A program made the position numbers and the translations under genes. From Falsochrobactrum shanghaiense (GTDB lineage: Bacteria; Pseudomonadota; Alphaproteobacteria; Rhizobiales; Rhizobiaceae), in assembly GCF_003149535.1 (NCBI RefSeq), contig NZ_QGDB01000002.1:1-64000 (forward strand): 64,000 nucleotides of DNA. Direction: 5' to 3'. Shown here in pieces: positions 53,195-62,971 of this stretch. The notes beneath the pieces are model-generated. The model was not told the origin of the DNA. It ran no database searches and saw only the letters and a list, made by a program, of their open reading frames with translations. Numbering within the stretch: the first letter of the stretch is position 1; every line of letters begins with the position of its first letter.

Positions 53195-53328
53195 TAATTG
53201 ATACATAATTGTTAAAACGCTATGCTTGATGAAATGCCTGATTCGGAGGATCGGACATTTCAACGAGTTGGTGAGGGAGATACCCCAGCCATCGAGTTGG
53301 CTGAGTACTCTGTGGAGGAGTTGAGTAC

Positions 53329-54261
53329 ATGTGGGATGCAAAGAGCTGGCCCATTGCGGCAGCGATGATTCCTTTTCCCGGCAAGCGTGCCGACGGCAGC
53401 CTGGTGCAGGATTCGGGGCCGGATGTGTGGGCGGAAAGCCTCACGGACGTGGCCGATGCTGGTTTTAACGCCGTTGATCCGACAGATTCCTGGTTGCGTA
53501 TTGCTGATCTTGATGCGGCGCGGCGTGCCGATTTCATGGCGCTTTGCGGCGATCTCAGCCTGTCTGTCCCGGCTATTTCCACCTCACGCCGCAGCGTGAT
53601 CGATCCCGTGCTTGGTGCCGAGCACCTTGCCTATGGCCATCGCGTTATCGATTGCGCCGCCGAAATCGGCGCAGGCTATGTCAGCTTCGGCTTCTTTGGC
53701 CCTCTCACGCCTGCCCAGCAAAAAGCATTATGGTTCTGGACCGAGCCGGGCGAGAAAAACCCCGACGATGCCGCCACTTACAAGCTGGCCCTTGAGCGCA
53801 TTCGCGAGCTTGGCCGCCATGCCGATGAAGTTGGCGTGCAGGTCTCGCTGGAGATGTATGAAGACACCTATATCGGGACGGCAAAAGACGCCGTGCGTTT
53901 TGCCACCGATCTCGACATGCCTTCGGTCAAGCTCAATCTGGACATCGGCAACCTCATCCGGCTTCACCGGCCCGTCGAGCCATGGCAGGAAATGATGGCC
54001 CTTTGTGCGCCATTTGCCGGTTACTGGCACGTCAAGAACTACTATCGGATGGAAGACACGGCCACCGGGCAAATCCTCACCCATCCCGCACCGCTGCTTG
54101 GCGGCACGATCAACTGGCGTGCGGCCATTCGCGAAGCCCTGAAACATGGCTTCAACAGTCCGTTCCTTGTTGAACATTATGGCGGTGACGGTCTGGGCAT
54201 TTGTGCTCTGAACCGCGAATATATCCGTCAGGTTCTTGCCAGCGGAACGGATAAAAAATGA
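53329..54261 (+). CDS. TIM-barrel sugar isomerase/decarboxylase-like protein (AP endonuclease 2 family)
   Basis: 310 aa, xylose-isomerase-like TIM barrel. Likely metal ligands are Glu175 (SLEMYED), Asp205 (NLDIGN), His234 (YWHVKNYY) and the Glu in FLVEHYGGDG. GGAGGAG precedes ATG 53329. It overlaps the DhaKL gene by 4 bases. Similar barrels act as epimerases, and one (OiaX) decarboxylates 3-oxo-isoapionate to L-erythrulose, which would give the adjacent kinase a substrate. That specific role is a hypothesis. Confidence 0.65.
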   Translation: MWDAKSWPIAAAMIPFPGKRADGSLVQDSGPDVWAESLTDVADAGFNAVDPTDSWLRIADLDAARRADFMALCGDLSLSVPAISTSRRSVIDPVLGAEHLAYGHRVIDCAAEIGAGYVSFGFFGPLTPAQQKALWFWTEPGEKNPDDAATYKLALERIRELGRHADEVGVQVSLEMYEDTYIGTAKDAVRFATDLDMPSVKLNLDIGNLIRLHRPVEPWQEMMALCAPFAGYWHVKNYYRMEDTATGQILTHPAPLLGGTINWRAAIREALKHGFNSPFLVEHYGGDGLGICALNREYIRQVLASGTDKK

Positions 54262-55973
54262 CGCATATATTCGATGCTCCTGAAGATTTCGCCGCAACGG
54301 CCCTTGCGGGTTTTTGCCATGCATATCGCAATCATGTCCGCGCCGTGCCTCATGGTGCCCTGCGCGCGGCGGCTTCGCCCAAAGGCAAGGTCGCGCTCGT
54401 CGTTGGTGGAGGGTCAGGCCATTATCCGGCGTTTCTTGGCTATGTGGGGCAGGGCTTTGCCGATGGCGCGGTAGCCGGTGATGTTTTTGCCTCGCCATCC
54501 ACCAGTGCTGTGGCGCAGGTCGCACGCCTTGCCAATAAGGGGGGCGGCGTCATTCTCGGTTTTGGCAATTATGCCGGGGACGTGCTTAATTTTGGCGCTG
54601 CTGCGGAACGGCTGCGGGCCGATGGCATTGATGTGCGCATTCTTGCAGTCACTGACGATGTGGCCAGCGCGAAGCTTGAAGAAGCCCATAAACGCCGCGG
54701 TATTGCCGGTGATTTTCTGGTCTTCAAGATTGCGGGCAGTGCTGCCGAAGCAGGGCTGGACATCGATGAAGTTGAGGTGATTGCCCAGCGTGCAAACAAA
54801 AACACCGTTTCCTTTGGTGTAGCCTTTGATGGCTGCACACTCCCCGGACAGGGCGCTCCGCTCTTTACTGTCGATAAGGGAACCGTCGCTCTTGGCCTTG
54901 GTATCCACGGCGAACCCGGCATTCGCAATGAGCCGATGGTCAGCGCGCGTGAAATGGCCGACATGCTGCTCGCGCCATTATTGAACGAGCGTCCCGCAGG
55001 GCACAATGGCCGCATTGCGGTTGTGCTCAACGGGCTGGGCCGGACCAAATATGAAGAGCTTTTCGTTCTTTGGCACCATGTCGCCGCACGGCTTGAAAAT
55101 GAGGGCATGACCATCATCGAGCCGGAAGTGGGCGAACTTGTAACCAGCCTCGACATGGCCGGCTGCTCGGTTTCTCTCACCTGGCTTGATGAAGAGCTGG
55201 AGAAATTCTGGTGCGCCCCTGCGGATGCTCCCGCTTTGCGTCGCGGCATCGTGGCCGTGCCTGCCGGGACCAGCGATGAAATTATTGTCGATGAAACCAC
55301 AAGCCCTATAGAGGCCGCTTCCGAGGAGGGCCGCAAGTCTGGTGCCTGTGTCGCGCAACTGCTTGCGCGCATGGCAGCAACGCTGGCTGATGCAGAAGAG
55401 GAACTGGGCCGGATTGATGCGCAAGCAGGCGATGGCGATCATGGACAGGGCATGGCACGCGGATCACGCGCTGCTGCGCAAGCCGCTGCTCACGCTGTAA
55501 AGGAAGGCGCAGGCCCTGCAACCGTGCTTGCCCTTGCGGGCGATGCCTGGGCGGATCGCGCAGGCGGCACCTCCGGCGCCCTTTGGGGTGTGGCTCTGCG
55601 TGCGCTCGGCACCACGCTCGATAATGATGCTGTAATCAGTGCGGCCAATCTGGCCGCAGCGGTGCAATCCGCATTGGACGCGGTGGTTCGTCTTGGCGGC
55701 GCAAAACCCGGCGACAAGACCCTCGTTGATGCCTTCATCCCCTTCAGCGAGGCTTTTTCAGCCGAAGTCGAAAAAGGCCGATCCTTGCCACAAGCATGGA
55801 AGCTGGCAGCGGAGAAAGCAACCGAGGCTGCTAAGGCAACCGCAAAGCTTACGCCAAAACTTGGCCGCGCCCGCCCGCTGGCCGAGCGCAGCATCGGCCA
55901 TCCCGATGCAGGCGCAATTTCGCTGGCCCTTTGCGCCCGCACAATCGCAGACGAATTGGCCAAAAGCCGGTGA
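54258..55973 (+). CDS. Dihydroxyacetone/erythrulose kinase, DhaK-DhaL fusion
   Basis: 571 aa, ATP-dependent DhaKL. DhaK part (1-330): GGGSGHYPAFLGYVG and the covalent substrate His217 (GLGIHGEPG). DhaL part (about 355-571): AGDGDHGQGMARG for ADP-Mg binding and GGTSGALWG. The family covers dihydroxyacetone kinases and tetrulose kinases (LerK, DerK). Coupling with the TIM-barrel gene and a PdxA2-like gene points to a C4 polyol or acid route ending in triose phosphate. Confidence 0.83.
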   Translation: MTHIFDAPEDFAATALAGFCHAYRNHVRAVPHGALRAAASPKGKVALVVGGGSGHYPAFLGYVGQGFADGAVAGDVFASPSTSAVAQVARLANKGGGVILGFGNYAGDVLNFGAAAERLRADGIDVRILAVTDDVASAKLEEAHKRRGIAGDFLVFKIAGSAAEAGLDIDEVEVIAQRANKNTVSFGVAFDGCTLPGQGAPLFTVDKGTVALGLGIHGEPGIRNEPMVSAREMADMLLAPLLNERPAGHNGRIAVVLNGLGRTKYEELFVLWHHVAARLENEGMTIIEPEVGELVTSLDMAGCSVSLTWLDEELEKFWCAPADAPALRRGIVAVPAGTSDEIIVDETTSPIEAASEEGRKSGACVAQLLARMAATLADAEEELGRIDAQAGDGDHGQGMARGSRAAAQAAAHAVKEGAGPATVLALAGDAWADRAGGTSGALWGVALRALGTTLDNDAVISAANLAAAVQSALDAVVRLGGAKPGDKTLVDAFIPFSEAFSAEVEKGRSLPQAWKLAAEKATEAAKATAKLTPKLGRARPLAERSIGHPDAGAISLALCARTIADELAKSR

Positions 55974-56079
55974 GTGACGGCAGGCACATGACAAACCAGA
56001 CGTGCTTTCGGGCATCTGCTGATTTCAGGAAATGAATGTCGTTTCCCCCGATGAACGACAAAGGATAAAGGAACAAACA

Positions 56080-57117
56080 ATGCGGACTGCACTTGCGATT
56101 GGTGATGCCAACGGCGTGGGCCCGGAACTTGCCGCAAAGCTTCTTGCTCATTCCGACATGGCGGACCGCGACGTTATCATCGTGGGCGACGCCAGAGTTT
56201 TCAAAATGGGTCAGGACCATGCGGGGGTGACGCTTGATATTCCGGTGCTGCAGGCCGACGAACTGGTCAATGGCCTTCCCTCCGGCAAGGTCTTTGTCGA
56301 TCTGGCAAATTTTGATCCGGCAAAGCTGACGCTGGGCCAATCCAGCGCTGAAGCGGGCAAGGCTTCGCTGCAAAATTTTGCTGCCGTTCTCCGCCTTGCC
56401 GATGCGGGACTGGCCGATGTGGCCATGTTCACCCCGTTCAACAAGCACTCGATGCGCTTGTCCCGCCCGTCTTATATCGATGAAATCGGCTTTATCGACT
56501 CGGCCATCAATGCCGCACGCAGCGGCCGTGAATTCAACGTGCTTGATGAAGTCTGGAACGCGCGCGTGACCTCGCATATTCCACTGCGCGAAGTGGCGTC
56601 CAGGCTCAGCGTCGAGCGTATTCTAGACAGCCTGCGGCTGACCGATGAAGTGCTGACCGGCGCGGGCAAACCCAATCCGCGTATTGGCGTGGCAGCGCTC
56701 AACCCCCATGCCGGCGATGGCCGCAATTTCGGCCATGAAGACGACGATATTATCGCTCCCGCAGTCGAACAGGCGGTCGCTGAAGGCATCAACGCCAAGG
56801 GGCCTATTCCGTCCGATACGGTTTTCGTTCGCGCCATTCGCGGTGAATTCGATGCCGTCATGACCATGTATCATGATCAGGGCCAGATCGCGATGAAGCT
56901 GATCGGCTTTGACCGCGGTGTCACGCTGATTGCCGGCTATGGCTTCCCGCTGGTCACGCCTGCACATGGCACGGCTTTTGACATTGCCGGTCAGGGCAAG
57001 GCAGATCTCGGCGCAACGCTTGCCGCCGCCAATCTGGGGGTGTCGCTCGCAAAACTCAACCCGGTTCGTGAAAAACGCAAATTACAGGCCGACTGGGCAT
57101 TAAATTCAGTTCACTAA
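56080..57117 (+). CDS. PdxA2-like 4-phospho-erythronate/threonate dehydrogenase
   Basis: 345 aa from ATG 56080 (AAGGA upstream). PdxA family: LNPHAGDGRNFGHED with metal-binding His, and MYHDQGQIAMKL. The N-terminal loop reads GDANGVGPE where most PdxA proteins have GDPAGIGPE. PdxA2 proteins oxidise and decarboxylate D-threonate or D-erythronate 4-phosphate to dihydroxyacetone phosphate. The usual DUF1537 partner kinase is absent here. A role in pyridoxal synthesis is less likely given the catabolic operon. Confidence 0.78.
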   Translation: MRTALAIGDANGVGPELAAKLLAHSDMADRDVIIVGDARVFKMGQDHAGVTLDIPVLQADELVNGLPSGKVFVDLANFDPAKLTLGQSSAEAGKASLQNFAAVLRLADAGLADVAMFTPFNKHSMRLSRPSYIDEIGFIDSAINAARSGREFNVLDEVWNARVTSHIPLREVASRLSVERILDSLRLTDEVLTGAGKPNPRIGVAALNPHAGDGRNFGHEDDDIIAPAVEQAVAEGINAKGPIPSDTVFVRAIRGEFDAVMTMYHDQGQIAMKLIGFDRGVTLIAGYGFPLVTPAHGTAFDIAGQGKADLGATLAAANLGVSLAKLNPVREKRKLQADWALNSVH

Positions 57118-57126
57118 TGCATATTG

Positions 57127-57147
57127 CTGCGGAGTTATGCGTAAACA
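57127..57147 (+). repeat. Left copy of imperfect direct repeat flanking the A+T-rich block
   Basis: CTGCGG, then AGTTA, then TGCGTAAACA. The right copy at 62972-62987 has CTGCGG directly joined to TGCGTAAACA, so 16 bases agree apart from a 5-base insertion. Confidence 0.4.
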
Positions 57148-57318
57148 AAACTCGAAAGATCAAATGTTTTTGGACCTGATATATGGCTTTGTATTTTAGG
57201 GACGATCACTTGGATAACTGGGCTGCCAAATCACAATACACTCATGCGCAGTGCAAAGCGTGGTGAGCATCAGTATTGCCCACAAGCTGCAAAAAATATT
57301 CTTGGGAGGAGAGTAATT

Positions 57319-59031
57319 ATGGCTCAAGAGTTAGGGGCCCGTCCAATGCGTAGCATGGGCTTGTCGAAATGGTGGACGGACGGTGGAGCTTTACTGACGT
57401 TAACTCTCTTAATATTTGCTGGGCTGATTCTGCTTCCGTTGTTCTCCCTCATTACTGAAGCGTTCACAGATAATTCTGGACGGCTGACGTTCATGAATTT
57501 TATACGAGCATTGCAAAGCCGCTACAACCTCAACTCGATTATTAATACCTTGGCATTATCTGGCGCCGTGGCGCTAATTAGTCTGGCTTTGTCCGCTATT
57601 TTTTCTTTTGGCGTAACCCGCACCCGCATGTGGGGTAAGGGGCTTTTCCATGCCACCGTATTAATATCGATTATAAGCCCAGGGTTCTTGATTGCTTTCG
57701 CGTATGTTCTGTTATTCGGTCCAAACTCCGGTTTTATCAATGTCGCCATACGCGATCTATTGGGTCTAGAGACCTTAGTGGGGCCTTTTAATATCTATTC
57801 CCTGACCGGCTTTGTGCTGCTGAGCGTTCCGATGGGTATCGGCATCTGTTCATTGCAATTGATCCCATCATTGACAAGTCTTGACAGTTCTATGGAGGAA
57901 GCCAGCCGTATTGCGGGAGCTGGGCCAGTATCCACCTTATTCAGAGTTACCTTCCCAATCATTTCACCGGCTTTATTTTCCGGCTTCATTCTTACTTTCA
58001 CGCTGACTCTGGCAACCTATGGTACGGCACAGGTGCTTGGGATAAATGTATTGTCAATTTCTATTCGGCAATCGTTACTTGTTGTGGATGACATGAAAGA
58101 AGCTTCAGTTCTTTCAGTGCTCGCAACAGTAATTGCGGTTATAGCTGTCATAATTTATCGACGTTCCATACGTGCGCAAAAACGTTATGAAACCGTTGGG
58201 CATCGTGGGGCACGCAACACCATTGTTGATATTGGTTCCTGGCGTCATGTCTTAACTGTAATGACATTCATTTATACTTTCTTTGCCTGCATATTGCCTT
58301 ACGCTACATTAATTTATGTTTCTTTATTGAAGGCAACATCACTAGGATTCAGCTGGGATAATATCACTTTCGATCATTATACGGGTCTTGTCACTGATGC
58401 GTTTACGCGTAATGCGCTGGTCAATAGCTTGATATTGTCAAGTGTTTCCGCATTCATTGTTGTGATACTGGGTCTGGTCTGCGGATATATTCTGGTTCGG
58501 ACTAAAGCGACAGGGCGTGACCTTGTCGATTACATTGCTATTCTACCATTGGGGTTAGCAGGAACGGCGTTCGGCATCGCTGTGCTCGTGACCTATTTGA
58601 ACCCTCCTTTCCAGTTCCTCGGGCTGCCAGGCACACTGTCTATTCTCGTACTCGCATATGTTGCTCACTATGTCTCTTTTGGCGTTCGAGGAATCCAAAC
58701 GGCCCTTATGCAAATTTCTACGGAGCTATCGGAAGCAGCCCGTATGACTGGCGCGTCAAAGTTTAAAACACTGCTTGATGTTGATCTGCCACTCATTGGC
58801 GGAGCTATCATATCAGTCGCCGCACTTGTCTTCGTGTTGTGCTTCCCGGAGCTCTCCATGTCGATCATGTTGCGCTCGGTCGATACGCAAGTGGTCTCCA
58901 CAGCATTGCTGGGCCGCTGGGAAGGCGAAGGGGGGTTGCAGGGCGCGGCAGCAATGGCTGTTCTTATGTTTGCTTTGATTGCAGTAAGTCTAGGGCTCAT
59001 CTATGCCGCCACTATAAAGCGTAAAAAATAA
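57319..59031 (+). CDS. Two-domain ABC permease, Fe(III)/2-aminoethylphosphonate type
   Basis: 570 aa from ATG 57319 (GGGAGGAG upstream). Two fused BPD_transp_1 halves, about 12 spans, each with an EAA loop: EEASRIAGAGPVSTLFRVTFPIISP and LSEAARMTGASKFKTLLDVDLPLIGG. This is the FbpB/AfuB/PhnU architecture, a single polypeptide replacing a permease pair. With the following binding protein and ATPase it makes a complete importer. The amidase downstream suggests an organic nitrogen compound rather than iron. Confidence 0.82.
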   Translation: MAQELGARPMRSMGLSKWWTDGGALLTLTLLIFAGLILLPLFSLITEAFTDNSGRLTFMNFIRALQSRYNLNSIINTLALSGAVALISLALSAIFSFGVTRTRMWGKGLFHATVLISIISPGFLIAFAYVLLFGPNSGFINVAIRDLLGLETLVGPFNIYSLTGFVLLSVPMGIGICSLQLIPSLTSLDSSMEEASRIAGAGPVSTLFRVTFPIISPALFSGFILTFTLTLATYGTAQVLGINVLSISIRQSLLVVDDMKEASVLSVLATVIAVIAVIIYRRSIRAQKRYETVGHRGARNTIVDIGSWRHVLTVMTFIYTFFACILPYATLIYVSLLKATSLGFSWDNITFDHYTGLVTDAFTRNALVNSLILSSVSAFIVVILGLVCGYILVRTKATGRDLVDYIAILPLGLAGTAFGIAVLVTYLNPPFQFLGLPGTLSILVLAYVAHYVSFGVRGIQTALMQISTELSEAARMTGASKFKTLLDVDLPLIGGAIISVAALVFVLCFPELSMSIMLRSVDTQVVSTALLGRWEGEGGLQGAAAMAVLMFALIAVSLGLIYAATIKRKK

Positions 59032-59057
59032 CGAAACCAAGGAGGAGAAGTAAAATT

Positions 59058-60095
59058 ATGAATAGAAGAACGTTCACAAGGTTGTTCGCAGCAGCAAGCA
59101 TCATAGCAAGTAGTGTGTTTGTAGCTCCTGTTAATGCTCACGCTGAAGCAGAACTGAATATCTACACAGGCGTCCCGCGGGATCAGGCAGAGGTTGTGCT
59201 GGAGCATTTTAAAAATGCATACGGAAAGCCGGTTAAGTTCAATATACTATATGGCCCAACTGAAGAAATCATTGCTCAGGTAGGGATGGAGATTCGGAGC
59301 GGAAAGTCAAAAGCTGATGTTTTGTGGACGGATATGCCACAAATACAAGCTCTGGGACGGCGCAACGAAGGTCTTTATCATACGATTGAATCAAAACATT
59401 TCGATGATTTGCTGGATCAGGTTCGTGTTGGTGAGTATCAGAAAACCGCTCCAGTCGGGATGATGCTCTATGTTATTGGATTTAATACTGGACAAATCTC
59501 GAAAGAGGATGCTCCGACGTCTTTCGCTCAAATGCTGGATCCAAAATGGGCCAACAAAATCGTTATGGCTAACCCGCAGAGTTCTGCAGGCGTGCATAAT
59601 CTCTTTTGGATGGTCACGCAGCATTTAGGTGGCAAAGAACCCTATGGCTGGGATTTTTTTTCCAAGCTGAAGGACCTCAATCCACAATATGTCAGCGCGC
59701 ATGGGCCGATCAGAGATTTGCTTGTGAGTGGCGAAAGGCCTTTGGGATTCCAATTATCGTTCTATCTGACCGATCCGATTGCTCGCGGTGAGAAGGTCTG
59801 GTGGAATTGGCCTGAAGAGGGCGTCCCGGCTGGACAATTTGCTGTTTCAGTCATCGATAATGGCAAGGATCCCGAGCCAGGCCTAGCCTTTGCCGATTGG
59901 TTATTGAGCCCGGAAGGCCAGAAGGTTACTTCCGACATTGTCTCTCTTGTCCCTGTCAATACCAAGGTCGAGATCAAATTTCCCGACGGGTCAGCTCCCG
60001 CAGATCTTAATCTGGTGCCGGTCGACACCGTTTATATCACGGAAAACCGGCCTGAAATTATCCGCGAATTCCAAAATGCTGCTGGCGTCCGCTAG
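59058..60095 (+). CDS. Fe(III)/AEP-type periplasmic binding protein
   Basis: 345 aa with signal peptide FAAASIIASSVFVAPVNAHA. Mature start ELNIYTGVPRDQAEVVLEHFKNAYGKPVKFN is typical of the AfuA/FbpA/PhnS group, as is DVLWTDMPQIQALGRRNEG. A strong AAGGAGGAG lies upstream. The tandem Tyr iron ligands of ferric-binding proteins are not evident to me, so a small organic anion is a reasonable alternative ligand. Confidence 0.78.
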   Translation: MNRRTFTRLFAAASIIASSVFVAPVNAHAEAELNIYTGVPRDQAEVVLEHFKNAYGKPVKFNILYGPTEEIIAQVGMEIRSGKSKADVLWTDMPQIQALGRRNEGLYHTIESKHFDDLLDQVRVGEYQKTAPVGMMLYVIGFNTGQISKEDAPTSFAQMLDPKWANKIVMANPQSSAGVHNLFWMVTQHLGGKEPYGWDFFSKLKDLNPQYVSAHGPIRDLLVSGERPLGFQLSFYLTDPIARGEKVWWNWPEEGVPAGQFAVSVIDNGKDPEPGLAFADWLLSPEGQKVTSDIVSLVPVNTKVEIKFPDGSAPADLNLVPVDTVYITENRPEIIREFQNAAGVR

Positions 60096-60151
60096 TGGTC
60101 TGATTCCGGCATGCGAATCCGGAGTTTGTTTACAGATAGTTCCAGGGTGAT

Positions 60152-60168
60152 GCGAATTTCAAATTCGC
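60152..60168 (+). terminator. Intercistronic hairpin after the binding-protein gene
   Basis: GCGAATT (60152-60158) and AATTCGC (60162-60168) with loop TCA, in the 107-base gap before the ATPase gene. Weak stem; processing or attenuation. Confidence 0.4.
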
Positions 60169-60202
60169 CACACTGACCTGAATAGAAGAAAGACAACTAA
60201 CT

Positions 60203-61279
60203 ATGACCGCACTGCGTCTTGAAAATGTCCGTAAGGACTTTGGTAGCTTTTCGGCCGTTGATGGCATCAACCTTGAATTAGCAGAAGGCGAACTGGTTGC
60301 ACTGCTGGGGCCGAGCGGCTGCGGCAAGACGACAACATTGCGCATGATTGGTGGGCTTGAACATCCTACAGATGGGAAGATTGTTCTTGGAAACTCAGTG
60401 ATAGCGTCTCGGGGGGATTCCGTCCCCCCGGAACGTCGGGATATGGGAATGGTATTTCAAAGTTATGCTCTTTGGCCACACATGACCGTCACCGACAATA
60501 TAGCCTATGGGCTGCGCAAGCGTAACGTAAGTAATGATGACATCACACGTCGAGTCCGTGAGATGTTAAGCTTTGTTGAAATGGTTGGGTTCGAGAAACG
60601 TTTGCCCAGTGAACTAAGTGGCGGGCAACAACAAAGAGTTTCTGTCGCACGGGCATTGGCTACACAGCCGCGAATTGTACTGTTTGATGAGCCGCTGTCG
60701 AACTTGGACGCTACGCTGAGAGAAACAATGCGATTTGAGCTTCGTCGGATTCATCAGCGGTCCGCTTTGACTGGAATTTATGTAACTCATAGTCAAGAAG
60801 AAGCATTTGCACTGGGAGACCGTGTGGCAGTAATGCGCAATGGTCGTATTGAGCAAATTGCTGCCCCTACCGAATTATATGAACGTCCTGCTAACGAGTT
60901 CGTAGCTCAATTCGTTGGTCTGGCTAATCTATTCGAAGCACAAGTCGAGAAAATCAATGAAAAAACAGCCTCCGTTAAGCTGTCGTCTGGACGCTCTTTA
61001 ACCGCGACACTTCTTACGGAAGCGAAAGTGGGACAAACCGTTCGGATCATGATCCGCCCGGAAAACCTCCATCTTTGCACAAGTGAGGCGGTGGCGGACG
61101 ATATATTCATAGGCCGAGTAACTGATGTTGTATTTTCCGGAGCGCAGATCGATTTTTTTGTTGATACACCCGATGGTTTGATCAGAGTTCAAAAGCTTGG
61201 CGGTCCGCGCCCTTCCAGTGACGAGACAGTGCGATTGAGAGTTCAGAAAGAACACGTCATGGTCATAGGTATATTATGA
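60203..61279 (+). CDS. ABC ATPase, FbpC/PotA-like
   Basis: 358 aa. Walker [10 protein letters not shown], signature [15 protein letters not shown], Walker [13 protein letters not shown], switch His YVTHSQEEA and a C-terminal TOBE domain (MIRPENLHL). Third gene of the A+T-rich importer operon. The ribosome site is weak. Functions with the two-domain permease. Confidence 0.84.
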   Translation: MTALRLENVRKDFGSFSAVDGINLELAEGELVALLGPSGCGKTTTLRMIGGLEHPTDGKIVLGNSVIASRGDSVPPERRDMGMVFQSYALWPHMTVTDNIAYGLRKRNVSNDDITRRVREMLSFVEMVGFEKRLPSELSGGQQQRVSVARALATQPRIVLFDEPLSNLDATLRETMRFELRRIHQRSALTGIYVTHSQEEAFALGDRVAVMRNGRIEQIAAPTELYERPANEFVAQFVGLANLFEAQVEKINEKTASVKLSSGRSLTATLLTEAKVGQTVRIMIRPENLHLCTSEAVADDIFIGRVTDVVFSGAQIDFFVDTPDGLIRVQKLGGPRPSSDETVRLRVQKEHVMVIGIL

Positions 61280-61325
61280 ACCAATTGCGGCAAAGCATTA
61301 CTATATTAGCAACTGGATGGCATAA

Positions 61326-61511
61326 ATGGAATTACCTCGAATTTTGACTGAAAGAGTTGTTGCAAAACTAGGGGGCCACCAAGAAAACCTCGATGATCTT
61401 ATCCGTGTTTGGCCATACGTTGCTGAGCTGTGCGACATTGTGGACCGACAGCTATCTGATCAAGATGAACCTGCCAATGTGTTTACCGCTCTAACACCCA
61501 AAATGGAATGA
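61326..61511 (+). CDS. AtzG-like small subunit (GatC-like, DUF4089 type)
   Basis: 61 aa, entirely soluble: MELPRILTERVVAKLGGHQ then VWPYVAELCDIVDRQL. Length, position directly before an AtzE-like amidase and an ATGA overlap (61508-61511) match AtzG, which wraps around AtzE as GatC does around GatA. It should be required for folding or stability of the amidase. The family assignment comes from context plus pattern and is moderately sure. Confidence 0.6.
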   Translation: MELPRILTERVVAKLGGHQENLDDLIRVWPYVAELCDIVDRQLSDQDEPANVFTALTPKME

Positions 61512-62893
61512 TTATGCAAGAGCTTACTACTCTTTCGATTGCAAGCTTGCGTCGACTTCTTGTTCAGAGAGAGGTCAGTGCGAGTGAGTTGACTGAAGCT
61601 TATTTAAGTAAACTGGAAAAGCATGATCCAGCATTGCACAGCTTCGTGGTTGTTACGGCGGAGTTGGCGGTTGATGCCGCTAAACATGCCGCAGAAAAAT
61701 CTGGCGCATTAACCGGAATCCCGTTTGGCATCAAAGATGTTATTGATCTGAAAGGCGTTCCTACGACCGGGCAATCCCGGAGCCGTGCAAATCATATTGC
61801 TGAGCATAACAGCACTGTGGTCGAAAGACTTTGCGAGGCTGGTGCGGTCCCGTTGGGTAAGACGGCCACCTGGGAGTTTGCTCATGGGGGGCCATCATGG
61901 GATATTCTATTTCCCCCCGCTCGCAATCCATGGGATTTAAACCGCAGTCCATCCGGTTCTTCTTCAGGGTCTGCGGCAGCAGTGGCCGCAAGGCTTACCC
62001 CCTTTGCTTTAGGTACAGATACGGGGGGATCGATCCGAACACCAGCTGCCGTATGTGGCGTAGTTGGATTGAAGCCAACTTACGGACTCGTGAGTCGCGG
62101 AGGGTGTATTCCAAACTCATTTTCGCAGGATCATATTGGTCCGATCACTGGTACGGTTGAAGATGCGGCGATCGTTTTAGAGGCCATAGCCGGTTATGAT
62201 GTCTACGATTCAGGCAGCGTAAACCGCGAGAGAGTTCAATATATCGGTTACTTGGAACAAGCGGTCCCGAGAGGTTTGCGGGTAGGCGTTCCGTGGAAAT
62301 GGTTCACTCAGGATTCTCCGGTAAGTTTGGCGGTTTTATCCGCTTTCGAAGCCTCGATGAAAGTACTCGCCAGTTTGGGTGCTGAACTGGAGGAAGTGGA
62401 ACTCCCACCATTACACGAATTTGAAGCTGTTAAAAAAATAATCGCCTTATCAGATCTTTATTCGTTGCACGGCCCGGTTTTACGCCATTCACCGGAACTT
62501 TTGGGAAGCAACCTTCGAGGCCGGATCGTGGCGGGTGCCTTGCTTCAAGCCGATGATCTCGTTCAGGCGCAACGCTTACGCGGGCTGTTACAGCGCGCTA
62601 TGAATAAAGTTTTTAATCAGGTAGAAATTTTGGCTCTTCCTATGTCTGAGCCGGCAAGCGTGCTGAGAGCCGAGCCACCAGAGTCCCTATTTGAAACCCT
62701 TGGTTTTGCTTCGCCTTTTAATGTGACCGGCCATCCTGCCATCAGTATCCCAAATGGAAAAACCAAAGATGGGCTTCCCTTGAGTCTTCAACTTGTTGGT
62801 CGGCATTTTTGCGAGGCACGATTGTTGAATGTAGCGCATCAGATGGAACTGGTATTTGATAGTATCGTCGGCCATCCTGCTGGATATATGTAA
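61508..62893 (+). CDS. Amidase-signature hydrolase, AtzE-like
   Basis: 461 aa. Ser-cisSer-Lys triad: Lys76 (GIKDVID), Ser151 (SPSGSSSGS) and Ser175 (DTGGSIRTP). The protein resembles AtzE (1-carboxybiuret hydrolase) and other amidases that pair with AtzG. ATG 61508 is coupled to the small gene; 61514 is a second in-frame ATG. The imported substrate is probably an amide- or ureide-like nitrogen compound that is hydrolysed in the cytoplasm. Specific substrate unknown. Confidence 0.8.
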   Translation: MIMQELTTLSIASLRRLLVQREVSASELTEAYLSKLEKHDPALHSFVVVTAELAVDAAKHAAEKSGALTGIPFGIKDVIDLKGVPTTGQSRSRANHIAEHNSTVVERLCEAGAVPLGKTATWEFAHGGPSWDILFPPARNPWDLNRSPSGSSSGSAAAVAARLTPFALGTDTGGSIRTPAAVCGVVGLKPTYGLVSRGGCIPNSFSQDHIGPITGTVEDAAIVLEAIAGYDVYDSGSVNRERVQYIGYLEQAVPRGLRVGVPWKWFTQDSPVSLAVLSAFEASMKVLASLGAELEEVELPPLHEFEAVKKIIALSDLYSLHGPVLRHSPELLGSNLRGRIVAGALLQADDLVQAQRLRGLLQRAMNKVFNQVEILALPMSEPASVLRAEPPESLFETLGFASPFNVTGHPAISIPNGKTKDGLPLSLQLVGRHFCEARLLNVAHQMELVFDSIVGHPAGYM

Positions 62894-62895
62894 TG

Positions 62896-62958
62896 AAGGT
62901 GGAGTAAGGGAACAGTTGCCGGTCTTGCAGTAAAAAGCTCAACCGGGTATTCAGCCAT
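62896..62958 (-). pseudogene. Possible 5' fragment of a truncated resident gene
   Basis: On the minus strand ATG 62958 has AGGAAGG at a good distance and opens MAEYPVELFTARPATVP before the frame runs into the antisense of the amidase end. The start looks genuine but the continuation does not. It may be what is left of a gene cut by arrival of the A+T-rich block. The protein is not recognised. Confidence 0.25.
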
Positions 62959-62971
62959 CCGATTATCCTTC

